A stretch of DNA of 64,000 bases from Saksenaea vasiformis B4078 (GCA_000697055.1 JNDT01002122.1:1-64000), one strand, 5' to 3'; positions 33,181 through 45,448 are shown, numbered from the stretch's first letter. A program made the numbers and translations. The notes: a model not told the origin generated them from the letters alone.

Positions 33181-35045
33181 CAACAATAGCGATAGCTTTA
33201 TTTTCTTTTGCTGCACAATTTTCTTTGCTTTACAATGTTAAATTTCACTGTTTTGCTTCCCTTTCGCTTTCTGATCGGTACTGTATCACATGCTTTGATA
33301 AGCCGCAATGTTGCCTGGCTATAACAAACATTTCTCGATTGCCTTCTCTTCAACTCTCAGCTGATCTTCGTAATTGTTACTTTTTGCATTGGATAATGTA
33401 CCTAATGTCGTAGCATAATCTTTGTAATCCGCTATGTGGGCGATGTTTGCTTAAAGTAGAGTAGAATAGGTGCTATTTTTTATTGGACAATGCCTTCCGC
33501 CATAGATCTGATGGTGAGACATTCTGTTTCCTTCGTCATATTTATTTGCGTGAATCGATTGAAGTCTGACCATACCACCAAATCAACGGAAACCAACTAT
33601 CGTTGTTGTCACAGTAGCATCTTCATCCATAAAACCAACGGTAAAATGAGTTCTTCTAAGTCACCTGTCATCGCTATCTTAATTATCGCTGATTCACACA
33701 AAAAACCATGGAGCACTAACCGAAGCACTGCTGCAGGTATCAAAATGTATCCCATCTCCCAAAAAAGGAAGACGTCTAAGCTATTATCAATATTGTTCTC
33801 AAAAATGGGTACCCATACATTTTACTAAATTAATCGTGTATTAGTGTTTATGATTGTATATGTTGGTTGTTGCTTTACCTGTCTTGTAATACGCAAGCGG
33901 AAGAATACTATTTCAGAGACGTAGGGATAGTTCAACTGCAGAGCTGTCCTTCAACTTTCAGATTCACGAGTCACATAAACATGTACTGAGCTATCCTGGT
34001 TTTATGCATCATTACTTCACACATCGCTGTATCCCTATGAATTGCTCTGCCTTGAACTTGATCGTCGCGGTTTCATACGCTTTTTACGTTGCGTAATCTC
34101 AGTGTTCATTGAAAGCGCATTATCAATCTGATTGTGATAAGACATCGACTTGTGATGTCGAAAACTGTTTCATTTTGGATGAGGGTGCCTTCCCATCCGG
34201 TGGAACCTGTGACTAAAGTTTCTTATTTTTTACACATAATATGTCTTTCAGTCCGGCTATTGCACGCAAACCTTGAGCATCAACTTCGTTAACTGTATTA
34301 AGAATGTGAGTTGTCTACGTGTTGCATCTCATTTATCTCATTCTTACACCAGTCGATTTAGACAAAAAGCTGTGTGGGAACTGTGAGTGTCAGAATGTGG
34401 AAGATGTCTTGGATGGATCAACGTGTCTTGGACTGCCGCCAACAATTCTGTTTCTTGTCTTCGAACAAACATATTATCGGTAAGTGCTCTGTGGTTCTGC
34501 ACAATTCATAACCTCCATTTATACGCATACGATCGCAAGAGAGCACTCTCCCGATGCAGATATCTCTCAATTGGAAATGATATCAAGTGGTGTATAACCA
34601 AACTGTTTAAGCTCCTTTTCCAAGTGAGACGATCTTTTCTTTTTTCTTCGAAAAGAAACACATGTATTTATCTTCTTCTTAGGCATTATCAGTCATAATT
34701 TCATTCCACGTTGAATGATGATTGCAATACTGGTAACTTACAAGGAAAGTATATTCTTTTTATGTCAAGGAACAATTAACTACAGCTATTTCTTTAGACT
34801 CCTTTAACAACGCTGCGGAGATGTTCTACTAAGATGTGACCCCATAGTTAGGTGCGAGTCTCCGCAGTGGTTGGCCTTAACCAGGTCATCTTTGGTAAGT
34901 ATTACCATAATGTTTAACAAATATTTATTTGTTTTCTATAGTCTTGGGTGATTGCATCTGCAGGAACTCTTTGTAGTTCACAGTGATGGTCACCGGTGTA
35001 TGGCAATCGAAGTCCTGGTTAAGGTTTTTTTTATTTATCCACTTA
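33181..35045. other. Accessory DNA, possible ubiquitin-protease-like fragment
   Basis: No intact gene. At 34,365-34,490 a short frame reads LDKKLCGNCECQNVEDVLDG and then STCLGLPPTILFLVFEQTYY, flanked by a plausible acceptor (34352, CACCAG) and donor (GTAAGT at 34479). The CxxC followed by LPPTILFLVFE recalls the zinc ribbon and following strand of USP-type deubiquitinase domains carried by some fungal transposons, but the match is short. A perfect 7-bp stem GACATCG...CGATGTC-like hairpin lies near 34,140. The rest, including open stretches at 33490-33828, has no recognisable content. Confidence 0.35.
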
Positions 35046-35125
35046 TCAAGTGGTAAGGCGGTTAGAGAGCTGCCATCCAGCCTCTTTGTTAGACCCGGGT
35101 TTTGTCCTCTTGTGGAATGAAGGCA
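35046..35125 (+). repeat. Degenerate tRNA-like / SINE-like segment
   Basis: CAAGTGGTAAGGCGGTTAGA looks like a tRNA D-arm with A box (compare AAGCGGTAAGGC of glutamine tRNAs), and about 45 bp later GACCCGGGTTTTGTCC resembles a decayed T-arm/B box. No complete cloverleaf or acceptor stem can be folded by eye, so it is not called as a functional tRNA gene. It may be the head of a tRNA-derived SINE. Confidence 0.25.
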
Positions 35126-35219
35126 GTGTTGCAGCACCTGTGAGGTAAGGAAATGACATGATTGGTTGATTTTTATTGACGTCGTTTGCTGGGTGCGCCA
35201 ATGGGTGCGTGTAGCGGAG

Positions 35220-35276
35220 CTCGTAAACAGCCGATGCGTGCCGGAGCGACACTCGTAAATGGCCGACGCGTGCCGG
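35220..35276. repeat. GC-rich 25-bp direct duplication, period 32
   Basis: CTCGTAAACAGCCGATGCGTGCCGG-type unit: copy 1 at 35220-35244 and copy 2 at 35252-35276 differ at three positions. The block is CpG-rich against an AT-rich background and lies 120 bp upstream of the start of the DDT-WHIM-PHD gene, so it may be promoter sequence. Unit shown here only by position and its shared ends CTCGTAAA and GCGTGCCGG. Confidence 0.6.
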
Positions 35277-35397
35277 CCCGAGGAATTATTGACGATCTTA
35301 ACAAGTCCACGCTGAACTTCAACGCCCAAAGTACCTTAGTTCTTCACTTAACCGAGATCGGATCTGGAAAACATCAATTTATTGTTCCGATTACAGC

Positions 35398-37725
35398 ATG
35401 TCACAGGAAACACTTGCTGATCTTGAGAGACTACGAAACAATATTGAATTTACCTCCGTTGCTCAGTTCTTTCACACATTTCAAGACGCTTTCCGCCCAT
35501 GGCCAGCACGTATCAGCGATCCATTTTCGCTTTCGAGGATGGGTAATACCGCTGGGAATGGATTGGCGGAAGAAAACTACGTCTTTGCTACAGAGGTAGG
35601 TCTAGTTGCTCGCAACACTATGGAGTTATTGTCGTTGTTTGTGCAACAGCCTTTTTGTTTGCATAATTTGGTTTGACGTGTCATTACGACAGGATCTTGA
35701 ACGTATGTTCTTGGATAGAGCTGAAAGACATCGATTGGAAGAGTTAATAGCACGTATGTTGCGATCATTGACACGAAATCGGTTCATCAAGTATGTATGG
35801 TGTAGTCCGTTGCATAATTGATTGATTTTCTCCTGAGCGTAGCAACGACACGTGGCAAATGTACTTTTCACGGGAATTTGACAAACGTGAACCTGAAGAA
35901 ACCAATTTGTTTCGGCGGCAGGACGATAGCACAGCCTCGGACGTGAAAGACGACGAAGACACTAAAGAAGATGATAAAACTGAACTAGTCAGTTTCTACA
36001 CATTCACTTTAGAGGACAAGGTTCATTTGCTTAATATACTTTGCAACGTATGGCGATATTCTTCAATGAACGACATGTTGCTTATTCTTCTATAGTGGCA
36101 ATTAGAGGAGCCGGAGAGATTGCGAGACCACTTGCGAGACGACGACGACGCTGTACAATGGGTATGCAACTCGTGTATGTTTGATTATTCAGGTTTGACA
36201 TGTTCCGTGTTAGAGGGTAGACCCAATTGGGTACGACGCGAAAGGGAATTCCTTTTGGTTATTTGATGGTAGATATTGCATGCTGTTGCGTAATGATGGG
36301 CTTAGCCGTATTATAGACAACAGACTTTACAAAGAGTCACCTCCGCTGAAACCGAAGACGAAAAAGGTACAAAAGTCAAAGCGGAAACAAGCTCCTACAA
36401 GACGAAGTCGCCGTCGAAATGCAAGAGGTAACGAATCGGAGGATTCGGCAGCGGCAGACGAAAGAATTGAGGATGAGAATGACGAAGAAGAATGGGTACC
36501 ATGGAAACTGGTAATGATGGTCCTAGTGGTCTGTTGGAGACTGAAGATGTTGTTGATAGATGTGTTTAACCAGCGAAGATTGGGAGAAGCTGCCGGAAAA
36601 GTTTGCAAACAGCAGCAATGTGGATGAGCAGCGGTTTTACAAATTACTTGTGAATGACGTTCTGCCAAAAGTTTTACCAGTAGTCCAGGATCATGAAAAG
36701 ATTCTGAAGAAAGAAGAGGCTATCATACACCGAAAACGTAGTTCGCGACTTATGGTCCGAGAATTGCAGGCATTGGAGAGTGGAAGGCCTCAAGGATTTT
36801 GTGAAGGAGGTCTGCGTTCATCATCTCGAAGAGAAGAGAAAGCTCGCCGACGTGAGGAAATGGAGAGAGAAATGGCAGCGAAGGCGAGAGAAGAAAGATT
36901 GTTAGAGCGAGAGCGACGACTCATGGAACGTGAACAAGCCCAATTAGATCAAGAAAAGCGCAAAGAGCAAAAGGCAGCAGTTGCAGAAACTGATGCTCAA
37001 AAGCCAGAAACCAAGCGCAAGCGAGGTAGAAAACCAAAAGCTCGCAAACGAGATGCAGAGGATGAAGAAAGCTGGACCTTTGACTGCGTATGCGGAGTAT
37101 CTGGCCAAGATATGGTAAAAAAGCATGGATGCATCATTAAGGTATGACTGATGAGTTATCGGTATAGGATGATGGTAGTCCGATGATTGCATGTGAGCGT
37201 TGCGGCACCTGGCAACATATAGCTTGTCTTAAAAATGCCGGTCAGATTGATAAGAAACTGAAGACACTAGATAACGTTTTGTTCATCTGTCTTCATTGTC
37301 AAGCCAAAGATAAACCACAGAATCGACCTGGATCAGATGGAATACACAGTCCTGTGGTCAAGAAGATAAAGAGGGAATCTGACGGTCGCAGTTTCCCGGT
37401 AATGCAAGGCCCTATGGCTGCGCCGCCTTTGCCCATACCGCATTACGGTAGCTTTCCGATGATGCCTTTACAACCTGCACCAAAGCCACAAGAGATCCCT
37501 CTGCCGTCGTATTCTCATCTTCCATTTCTCCTACCAAACAATGGTCCAGCTGCCGGCAGTATTAATAAGTTTCAATCTATCACCCCGCAACCACCGAGCG
37601 CAGAAACTCATCCACCATCTGTTCCTTCAACGACACCATCAGGATCTGCACTCCTAACAGCGTCGCTGTCACCGTCTCGGCCCATTCTAAAAGACAACCC
37701 ATTCTCGCAACAGCAGGAAACATAA
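35398..37725 (+). CDS. DDT-WHIM-PHD chromatin-remodelling-associated protein (RSF1-like)
   Basis: Eight exons: 35398-35595, 35693-35790, 35843-36047, 36096-36161, 36214-36268, 36317-36510, 36560-37114 and 37168-37725 (642 aa). Residues 1-175 look like a DDT region: SVAQFFHTFQDAFRPWPARI, HRLEELIARMLRSLTRNRF, EDKVHLLNILCNW. A WHIM-type motif follows: DPIGYDAKGNSFWLFDDNRL. A long Arg/Glu/Lys coiled coil occupies about 285-435. A PHD finger follows: FDCVCGVSGQD, MIACERCGTWQHIACL, LFICLHCQ (complete C4HC3 set). A Pro-rich tail ends the protein. This architecture is that of ISWI-partner or RSF1/Itc1-like subunits that read histone tails in the nucleus. The intron at 36269 is supported because removing it restores WLFD-DNRLYKE. 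Confidence 0.85.
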
Positions 37726-38323
37726 GCTTAGAAGCATAGCTATAGACGTGCTGATGATCCATTCATGATGTAAATACAGTCATCTACAGAAAGTTACTGA
37801 TAAACTGGTTTGAAAACTTAACAAATTTAAAGATGATTCTAAAGCTGGGTAAACACATTTAGGACATGTTGTACCAGTAAGAATCACATTGTAGAGACTT
37901 AGAATGCTAGATCTAGTATCCTATTTCTCTCAGATGATGTGTTGGCCGAAAGAATACAGCTCAGAAGTTCCCTTCTAGAGAATGCAGCATCTAAGGCAAC
38001 TATATAGACATCTAATCATCAAACGTCTTTCGATACATGTGAAACTGCCATTTCTTGTCTTTCGTAAAAACTTTAGATTGGGCTGCATTATCAGGACAAG
38101 TTCTGCACTATCAACTGTGTAACCCAGGAACAAACACCAAACCGCTTCGTCGCGACAAAAAATGATCGGGGCCCAAATTAAGAACATGCTTTACTTTCAT
38201 TGGCAGGGCTCAAGCTCAAGCCTGCAAGTGCAATAAGCCACTGATGACGTGTCATCAACCTCAAATCGAAGTTCATTCAAATTACTTGCGACATCCTTCA
38301 TCTTGGTTTTTGGGTATAACACC
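37726..38323. other. Intergenic, no gene recognised
   Basis: Short intergenic region between two plus-strand genes. Minus-strand open stretches (37975-38187, 38197-38400) carry no motif. Confidence 0.5.
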
Positions 38324-39415
38324 ATGAGTGAGATTGAAAACAGTGGTAAGTATAACAGCAAGATTTTACTTGATGTTGATGGCAAAATTGTCAGAGCCAC
38401 GCATTCCAGATGAACGAGGCCGTAGCCCTCGTAGCCGCTCTAGATCGCGTTCCCCTCTGCGTGAGCGTGAACATAGCGGCGCTAGATACAGAAGTCGCTC
38501 TCGATCTAGAGATCTGTAAGTACTACTCTTCTATGATGAAATGAGCAGTATATATTTATCAACTGTACCTTTCTTGAAGCCGTGAGGATCCAGTTGATAT
38601 GAATCCTGGAGATAATTTATTTATTACTGGTCTGTCCTTGAGAACCACCAGCGCTGAGCTGGAAGACTTGTTCAACAAATATGGAAAAGTAAGCAATATG
38701 GCCCCTGCGTTTCGCATGCACTGACTTATTTTTTTTGTACTGATAGGTCCAAAAAGCTGAGGTCATGTATGATCCTCACACTCGTGAGAGTCGTGGCTTT
38801 GGTTTCATCCGCATGAACTCAACTGAGGACGCAGACAGAGCCAAGGCAGCTGTGAATGGCACTGAAGTGGATGGACGTGTCATTACAGTTGAGAAGGTAA
38901 AGAAAAAAAATTCAAGCTTCGCCAGTGGTCTAACTTCCCATGGTAATAGGCCAGAAGGTCGAGACCCAGAACCCCTACTCCTGGTCGCTACTACGGCCCC
39001 CCGAAACGTGGTGGACGTAAGTATTTCTTTTCTTTGTTGCCTTTTCTTTTCCCTACCCTACTTTTCCCTTTTCATTGTTGGACGCGTAAGAACACAAATA
39101 TGTGCTCATGCTCGGACTACCACTTTGTTAGCGCACATAGAACGTTTTGATCCTCGTGCTGACTTTTCCCGCTATTATGATCGTTATGAAGCTAGACTAC
39201 CACCTCGCGGCGAACCAAGATATGACCGCTACTACGACCGGTCTTACATGGATCGCTATGATCCTCCTAGGTATGACCGCTACGAGAGGGATCGTTATGA
39301 TCGCTACGATCGTTATGACCGTTACGACCGCTATGATCGTTACGATCGTTACGATCGCCGTCCACCGCCGCCGCGCTATGATCCTTATCCTCCTCGTGCG
39401 AGATCACCTTATTAA
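38324..39415 (+). CDS. Transformer-2-like SR/RRM splicing regulator
   Basis: Six exons: 38324-38345, 38395-38515, 38580-38688, 38747-38896, 38950-39016 and 39141-39415 (247 aa). An N-terminal RS region (SPRSRSRSRSPLREREHSGA, YRSRSRSRDL) precedes one RRM at about residues 60-134 with RNP2 LFITGL and RNP1 RGFGFIRM; TSAELEDLFNKYGKVQKAEV and VDGRVITVEK are conserved. The linker PRTPTPGRYYGPPKR matches the TRA2-specific TPTPG linker. The C-terminus is a Tyr-Asp-Arg repeat (about 20 units of YDRY/YDR) and RPPPPRYDPYPP. TRA2 proteins bind purine-rich exonic enhancers and promote splicing. The last intron (39017-39140, 124 nt) is longer than usual here; an upstream acceptor at 39131 would bring a stop. 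Confidence 0.92.
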
Positions 39416-41010
39416 ACGTGTTTGGTGGTGTATTGCAACAATCATGTGGATGCTCTTAATGAAGAACAATTGCGCCGTGCAGCATGTTTTCAGCCCAGCT
39501 AGTTCTTGTTTTCCTTTTTTTTCGTTTGTTTCTCGACTACACCAAATTAACAATACTCGCCTTCAACACCTCGACAAAAAAAAAAAAGAAAATTTCATAA
39601 CACCGTATTCTTGCGCCAGTTCTATGTTCTTGTATTAACGACTCTTCCGATCCAGTCAACAACTGAAGATCGACTTAATGCCCTCTTAAAAGAAAGGTAA
39701 CGTAAAATAGAATAGACGTGAGCAAACTATTTTAGAAGCGCCTGCAAAGAAGGCTATGCCACTTAACTTCGCGAAAGAAGCTCATCGACAATACTTCTTT
39801 TTCGCGAACTCGCGTCGACATTGATGATCATCTCTCGACTTTAATCAGCTATAATCAACCGTAGCTCCGCATAAAAGTCCCTATACCTTCTACATCTAGC
39901 TTTGATGTAGAACTGAAGAAAAGAGAGAGAGAGAGTACACATATGAGTGCTGAACTTTGAGTTACGCCTCGCAATGTGCAGTGTCATACAAGCTGAGTGG
40001 TCCCTTTATTATCCTAACCCGGGCTGAAATGCACTGGGTCCAGCTATCGATTGTGTAACCGATAATGTGAAACTGAAAATAAATTTTGCGTCGATGAAGA
40101 AGATGTGTATGGCAAGTACATCCGTTCGTTCCAGCGTTTTTTGATGGGGCTTTGGTGAAGAGTGGAAAGTTGCTATGGCAATGAGTCTGATTCTGATTGC
40201 CATCGTTGGCTGCTCTTTCTGCTGCTGCCTTCTCGTACTGCTTCAGCTGTAGTCTATCTCCCTTCTTCTGCAGCCAATCTGTCATAGAAATGCGCTTGAG
40301 TTTCTTGGCCTTCAATCACCTTCGGAGTCCTCACACTGACGAAAACCGTTTCTCGAAACGATGGGGGGAAAGTTATATTATTTTGAACAAATGCCAATGC
40401 ATTACATTTAGAAACGGGATGCAGGCACTACCAGGCACTCAGGAACTCTTACTCTTCCGAACTTTAGTGTAAAGATGAGAGGTCAGGACTTCACCAATTT
40501 GATACTTTGTTGTTGATTATTTTTATCCAACTACAAGTGAATTCATAATGCTTTAATGGTGTAACTGATCTGTTACGAAATGGACGATAAAATGAAAATG
40601 CTCCTAGTCAATTGATAGAGATATTCAAAGAAACCTTGTGACGAAAAGATTTCGCAAGTTTGCCAGGTGAAACAGCGACATTGTTCTGTTTTCGCTGCTA
40701 TCAACCACTCAAACTTCTATATTTTACAGCTGAATCCATCAATGTGAATGTGTAATACGAGTTACATCTGAAAAAAAGTCTAGTGTTAGTGACCTATTCT
40801 AGATTTTGGCACCGTTGCTTGCCTTACAGCCCTTTGCATCAGTCAAAAAGCTACTCAACCGCCACGTAGGACCAAAAGGCAATCCAAAGGAATTACATAT
40901 GAGAGCACATACCCGAAGATTTAAGCACGGGGCGGGCTTTCTCCGGGGACACCCCACCCAATGGCTTTCTATGCTTGCTTTTCGAATTCAAATGGCCTAG
41001 CACCGTCCTT
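39416..41010. other. Intergenic, no gene recognised
   Basis: About 1.6 kb. A minus-strand open stretch at 39962-40315 begins with a basic helix-like region (KKLKRISMTDWLQKKGDRL) but then becomes random, and no splice partners were found. A GAGAGAGA run is at about 39,920. The right end borders Fanzor relic C. Confidence 0.4.
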
Positions 41011-42206
41011 CTAGCGCATGTGCCAGAAGATATGGAGGATGTTCCTTGCGGCGTTCACGTCCTTATTCCAGATTGTGCGACATGTTTGGCAATGGTTCAC
41101 AGCATGAAGGGCTGGTCCCAGCCGGTCAAGAAAATCTGTTTCCGCATGCACAGAGGACATACTTTGCTGAATCTGTTGTGTATGCTGACCACGCCTGCAA
41201 AGGTTAGAGCACCCTTGGCTGGTCCTGAATTCATTGATGAAGACCATAGTGAGGTATTGCGAGAGTTTGCGGCGAAAAGTCTTGACAGGAACTGGTCGAT
41301 GTCCCACCTGCGTATGACTGAATTTCGCACTTCCATATGCCACAACGATGTCTTCTCTCCTGTTCCTATCGCCCCTCACGCGTATACATAGTTCATGAAG
41401 TGCCCGCTGTGACCAATGGTAGGTGGTCCAGCGCAGCGTTCGTTCTCGGGTATAAACTGGAAACGATGCTCGAGATGCGGAAAGACGGAGCGCAGGCTCT
41501 CCACAAACACTTGCTGGTTCACCGCCTTTGATGTGGTAATCCTTGATTAGATCTCCTGTATGTCGGGATTGTGGATATGATGCGTGCGTCGCCGCGAGGA
41601 AGACTTGTTGTGGAAAGCGAGTTCATGCCATTCCTTCGCGGATATATGCACGTTTTGCCTGGGGACGACCTCTCGACCAGCGCAAGCATTGCTTGTAACT
41701 ACCAATTCTGTCACACCTGCGTCTGCCCCAATCACTCGGGTGTCAGGGCCAATAGGTACGTTGGTTGGGTTCAATGGCGCGCGTTTTGGTCGCTTGGGTC
41801 TTGTATACAATACGCTTGTGCTAATTCCGTCTGTGCTGATATGGCACCTGAACTACTTTTGATGTCTAACTCGATCTTCGTCTTCAGAGCCAGGTTCCTG
41901 GACGCCTCGGAGTCTGGAGAAATCGAATGCTTCTGTCCACCACCTGATCCTGTCAACGTGAAAGCCATGTCTCGAGTCAATCAGTCGGTGCGCAGCCGGA
42001 TTGTCTCTAGTAGCCCATAGCAGTAACTCACGAAGAGCTCGGGCGTCGATATCAATGTATCGCCACAGATGGGATTCTTTGACAGTATCTCGCATTATGA
42101 CACTTCCAAGGCGAACGAAGGACCAACGCTTAACCCGTTTGCTAAAATGGATGGATATGTACAACAAGGAGTTGGTTACTTCACGTCTTGCAGCGTACTC
42201 GAACAC
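41011..42206 (-). pseudogene. Fanzor (eukaryotic TnpB-like) relic C
   Basis: The best preserved of the three. Read on the minus strand: an N-terminal open block (42206-41853) with YIDIDARALRELLLWATRDN; the RuvC-I type motif TRVIGADAGVTELVVTSN (about 41,738-41,685) in which DAG replaces DPG; a downstream block EDIVVAYGSAKFSHTQVGHR then PVPVKTFRRKL (about 41,355-41,260); FINEFRTSQGC (zinc-finger start, about 41,240); and HCQTCRTIWNKDVNAARNIL at about 41,091-41,032, the full CxxC...W.KDVNAARN signature. The blocks lie in two or three frames with stops between, so the gene is dead unless unrecognised introns join them. The GHRPVPVK block parallels GHAPIPVK of relic B. Confidence 0.82.
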
Positions 42207-43811
42207 CTGGTTTAAACCAGCTCTGTGAGTCCATGGAAGCTCTGCAGTCTCTAAGAATGGTATATGTCAAATGTTTGCCGTAGCTGTGGATCAGCAATTG
42301 GCCTAGGCCGATGGACTGTCGGCCGAAGTAATGTTACTGCCCAGAGGGTCTTGTCGATGTCTCCTTGAATTCCCGTTGAGAATTAATACATGAAGCTAGC
42401 ATACACCGTTAGACTTACGTGTTGCTCCATCGGAGCCTCTCTGTCGCGCTGAAAACTGGCCGTAGCTTTATTTGTCAGTTTTGGTCTATCCATCCTCCGT
42501 TATGAGCATGTATAACGATTTTGCAAGAGCACTTACCAAAGACGTTCAGTATCAATAACGGGAGTTAGAAGAAGAAGAACTCATAGATGGGACGGCTGCA
42601 TTTAAGGTTTTTATTTGCCACTTTGTTCTCTGATTTCAAGTCACGAGCAACGTCAAGTACAGGCAAATTTCAGGTTTCTTAGTCCAAACAGCCTTGCATA
42701 TGACGACAAACACCTTTCAATCGCCATCTATAACCTACGTACCTGTTTGATAGTTGTTATTGCAGTATAGAAATATATGATCTAAATGATTTTCACCCTG
42801 TATATTCTTATGACTGAATGGTGATTAGATTAGATCACATCACACAAAGTTGTTGATGTACACGCAGAGCTGATAAAGTGACCTTTGCTGCATAACATGT
42901 CTAAAGCTGGAAATCGCAGCAGAATCGAATCACAGGAAAATATGCTGGACAGTAGCTCGCCTAATATTAATTGTATGGCAACACCGGTTGGACGCCACAA
43001 ACGTTATTGTTTGGAAATCCTGATACGTTGTAGGCAGAGAAGTCAATAAAATCGCTACGTTATCCATGAAGATGTTATTAAGCATCACCAATGAGCGAAA
43101 ATACAATAATTGGACATAAAGATATATCTCCTATTAGAACCTTTCGTACCTTTAGTGCCTTTTAGCAACTGGTAATATCCTGCTCAGTTTCGCTGTCATG
43201 TTGCTTCCAATACACAAGTCAAATATATGTGTAGCCACTGCAGCAGTTGCAGTTATTGCTTGCCTTCGTATTGGCAGAAAAGTAGCAGAAACAGAATTTT
43301 AGGCCTGTGAGCAAATTCTCAGATGTAGTCTGCGTTTTGAAGTCATATAATCATCGTCAAGTCTGCAATCGCTATGTAGCCTTCCTTTCAAGATAATAAC
43401 AATTGCTTTCAGATGATAATGAAGCTGTTCCATTATCACGAAACGATTTTCATTTGATTCATGCAAGATGTTGGCACCTCTGGTTTTACTGTATCGGGCA
43501 TAAGCCGAAAGGTTGGTAACTAATTCCCGCTGGTAGTCATGACTGCCAGGTGCGAGAAAGCGAAAACATCGCAGAACTACTCGAGAAGTAGAAGTAGAAG
43601 TAGTCACCATTTCTGGCTCCAAGGAGTAGTTTCATAAGTGCTACGCGCTTCTAAAATGTGTAAATCAAGAGCAAACAAGCAGCATTGCATTTAGTTTGCT
43701 CACATTCGACTTTTCTTTCAGAAACTCACTTTCTGGAGCCGGTCACAAACTCGCGGTGAGTCCAGCTCATGACCCCGCCGGCAGTTGTTGTGAAAGGGGG
43801 TTAGGGTCAGC
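42207..43811. other. Intergenic, no gene recognised
   Basis: About 1.6 kb. A minus-strand open stretch (43299-43622) is 107 codons but has no recognised motif. The DNA just upstream of 43812 is the promoter of the Ugo1 gene. Confidence 0.45.
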
Positions 43812-45448
43812 ATGCCTGTGAATGCCCAAATAAGCGTCAATCCACACCGGCCTTATTACACGCCAGGTTTACACCGTCAGCATAACTATACGTCCTTACC
43901 ATCGAGTGAGACTATCCCTGGACTTACGCCCGACGTCTTTGATAATGAAGAGGCAGCATTAAAAGGCATCGCAACGCGATTCACAAGCTTTGCTATGCTA
44001 AAGTACTTTGTGACTATGCTAACGAGTCCTTTCGAAGTGGGAACAACTCTTTTGCAAGTGCAATACTCCCCTCATGAGGATGTCGAAGTCATTGCATTTA
44101 GCGATGAAAAATTACCGGGGACGCAAGAGGTATACTTCATTTTCGTATACCTAGACACTAAAAAGGAGTTTTGCGTTTCCAGAACCCGTCCTACTTCAAT
44201 GGGATATCGTCCGATGAAGAAGACGACGGAGACGCTTTCTACAGCACACGACCTCCACAGCATACACCGTCGCCAAGGAGTAGTCGATTTAAAAGTCCAA
44301 GCGACAGTGGCATGCTCGCAAGGAGCGTCTATGACGATGAAACGCGGCCAGCATATCAGATGGCGCCGATGAATGGCGGCGTATTAGAGATTCTAAGCCA
44401 TATCGTCAAACAGCCAACAGAGGGATGGAAGTCGTTACTGAAAGGTAAATAGATCTACTAAGGTCTGTCTGCAGGTCAGGCACAGATTTATTCAATGGTT
44501 TCAGGACAACGGGTCACTTGGATCTATGAGATGCTACGTGCGTTTTTGCAACCGTCGTTAGAACGCTCTCTAAACGACCTTTTTGGATTGTACGACGATA
44601 CAATTCCCTTAATGCATCTCGACAGCGTGACGCCGAATATGACAACTTTGGTTGCAAGCCATCTTGTCGTGGGTGTTTTATTGAGTCCATTAGAAATCAT
44701 TAGGACACGGTAGGTTCAGGAAAATTTGGTAGAGTGAATGGTGATATTTATAGTTTTATGTAGGTTGATTGTACAATCATCCTCGCCGCTAAATAGCAAG
44801 TACAAAGGACCGATACATGCCTTGATGACAATGTGTCGTGAAGAAGGTGGTCTTAAAAGCGTATACCTCTCCAACAACCTGATCCCTACCATTTTATATC
44901 ATATTATCACGCCACTTATCTCCAGCAGTACTCCACTCATCATCGACCGAGTACTCCACATATCTGCATCCGATTCACCTGTTCTATATGGAGCTGCGCA
45001 GCTTGCCTTTAGCACTCTCGGCTTGATTATCACCCTTCCGTTGGAGACTATCCGAAAGCGTTTGCACTGTCAAGTTAACATGCCATCTGCCGTTGCACTG
45101 CGTTCTGTCCCATACAAGGGCGTACTTGATGCCCTCTACAAGATTATGAAGGAAGAAGGCACGAGAAACAAGAAGAGCACACAGTCAACCGCACGAGCAA
45201 AGAAAGCCGATGCGTTGCTTGATGATCCATCAGATAGCGAAGACGATCTGCCGGTAGTGACACAACCAAAGACCACTAGCGCTTGGGGCATCCGTGGCCT
45301 ATATAAAGGCTTCGGCATGCAAATGGCAGCGAACGTCATGCTGTTTATATTTCACACGATTAACGGCATAGAAGGTAAAAGACATACTGTCGTTTGATTC
45401 GCCTGTACTGACTTTTAAACCACAGACGACTTTGATGGCTTTATCTGA
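43812..45448 (+). CDS. UGO1: Ugo1-like mitochondrial outer-membrane carrier-fold fusion factor
   Basis: Five exons: 43812-44129, 44183-44444, 44505-44709, 44764-45374 and 45426-45448 (472 aa, near the yeast Ugo1 length). Three degenerate mitochondrial-carrier signatures are visible: LTSPFEVGTTLLQVQY, LLSPLEIIRTRLIVQ and TLPLETIRKRLHCQ, each followed by a spacer with a polar loop. Long acidic/Ser insertions (GISSDEEDDGDAFYS; DDPSDSEDDLPVV) interrupt the carrier repeats, as in Ugo1 proteins. Ugo1 links the dynamin-like GTPase Mgm1 to the mitofusin Fzo1 and promotes lipid mixing in mitochondrial fusion. The final exon encodes only DDFDGFI. A generic SLC25 carrier is the alternative, but the broken signatures favour Ugo1. 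Confidence 0.87.

Noticed and set aside
39962..40315. 117-codon minus-strand frame with a basic start
   Set aside because: Only the first 35 residues look protein-like; the remainder is random and no joinable exons were found.
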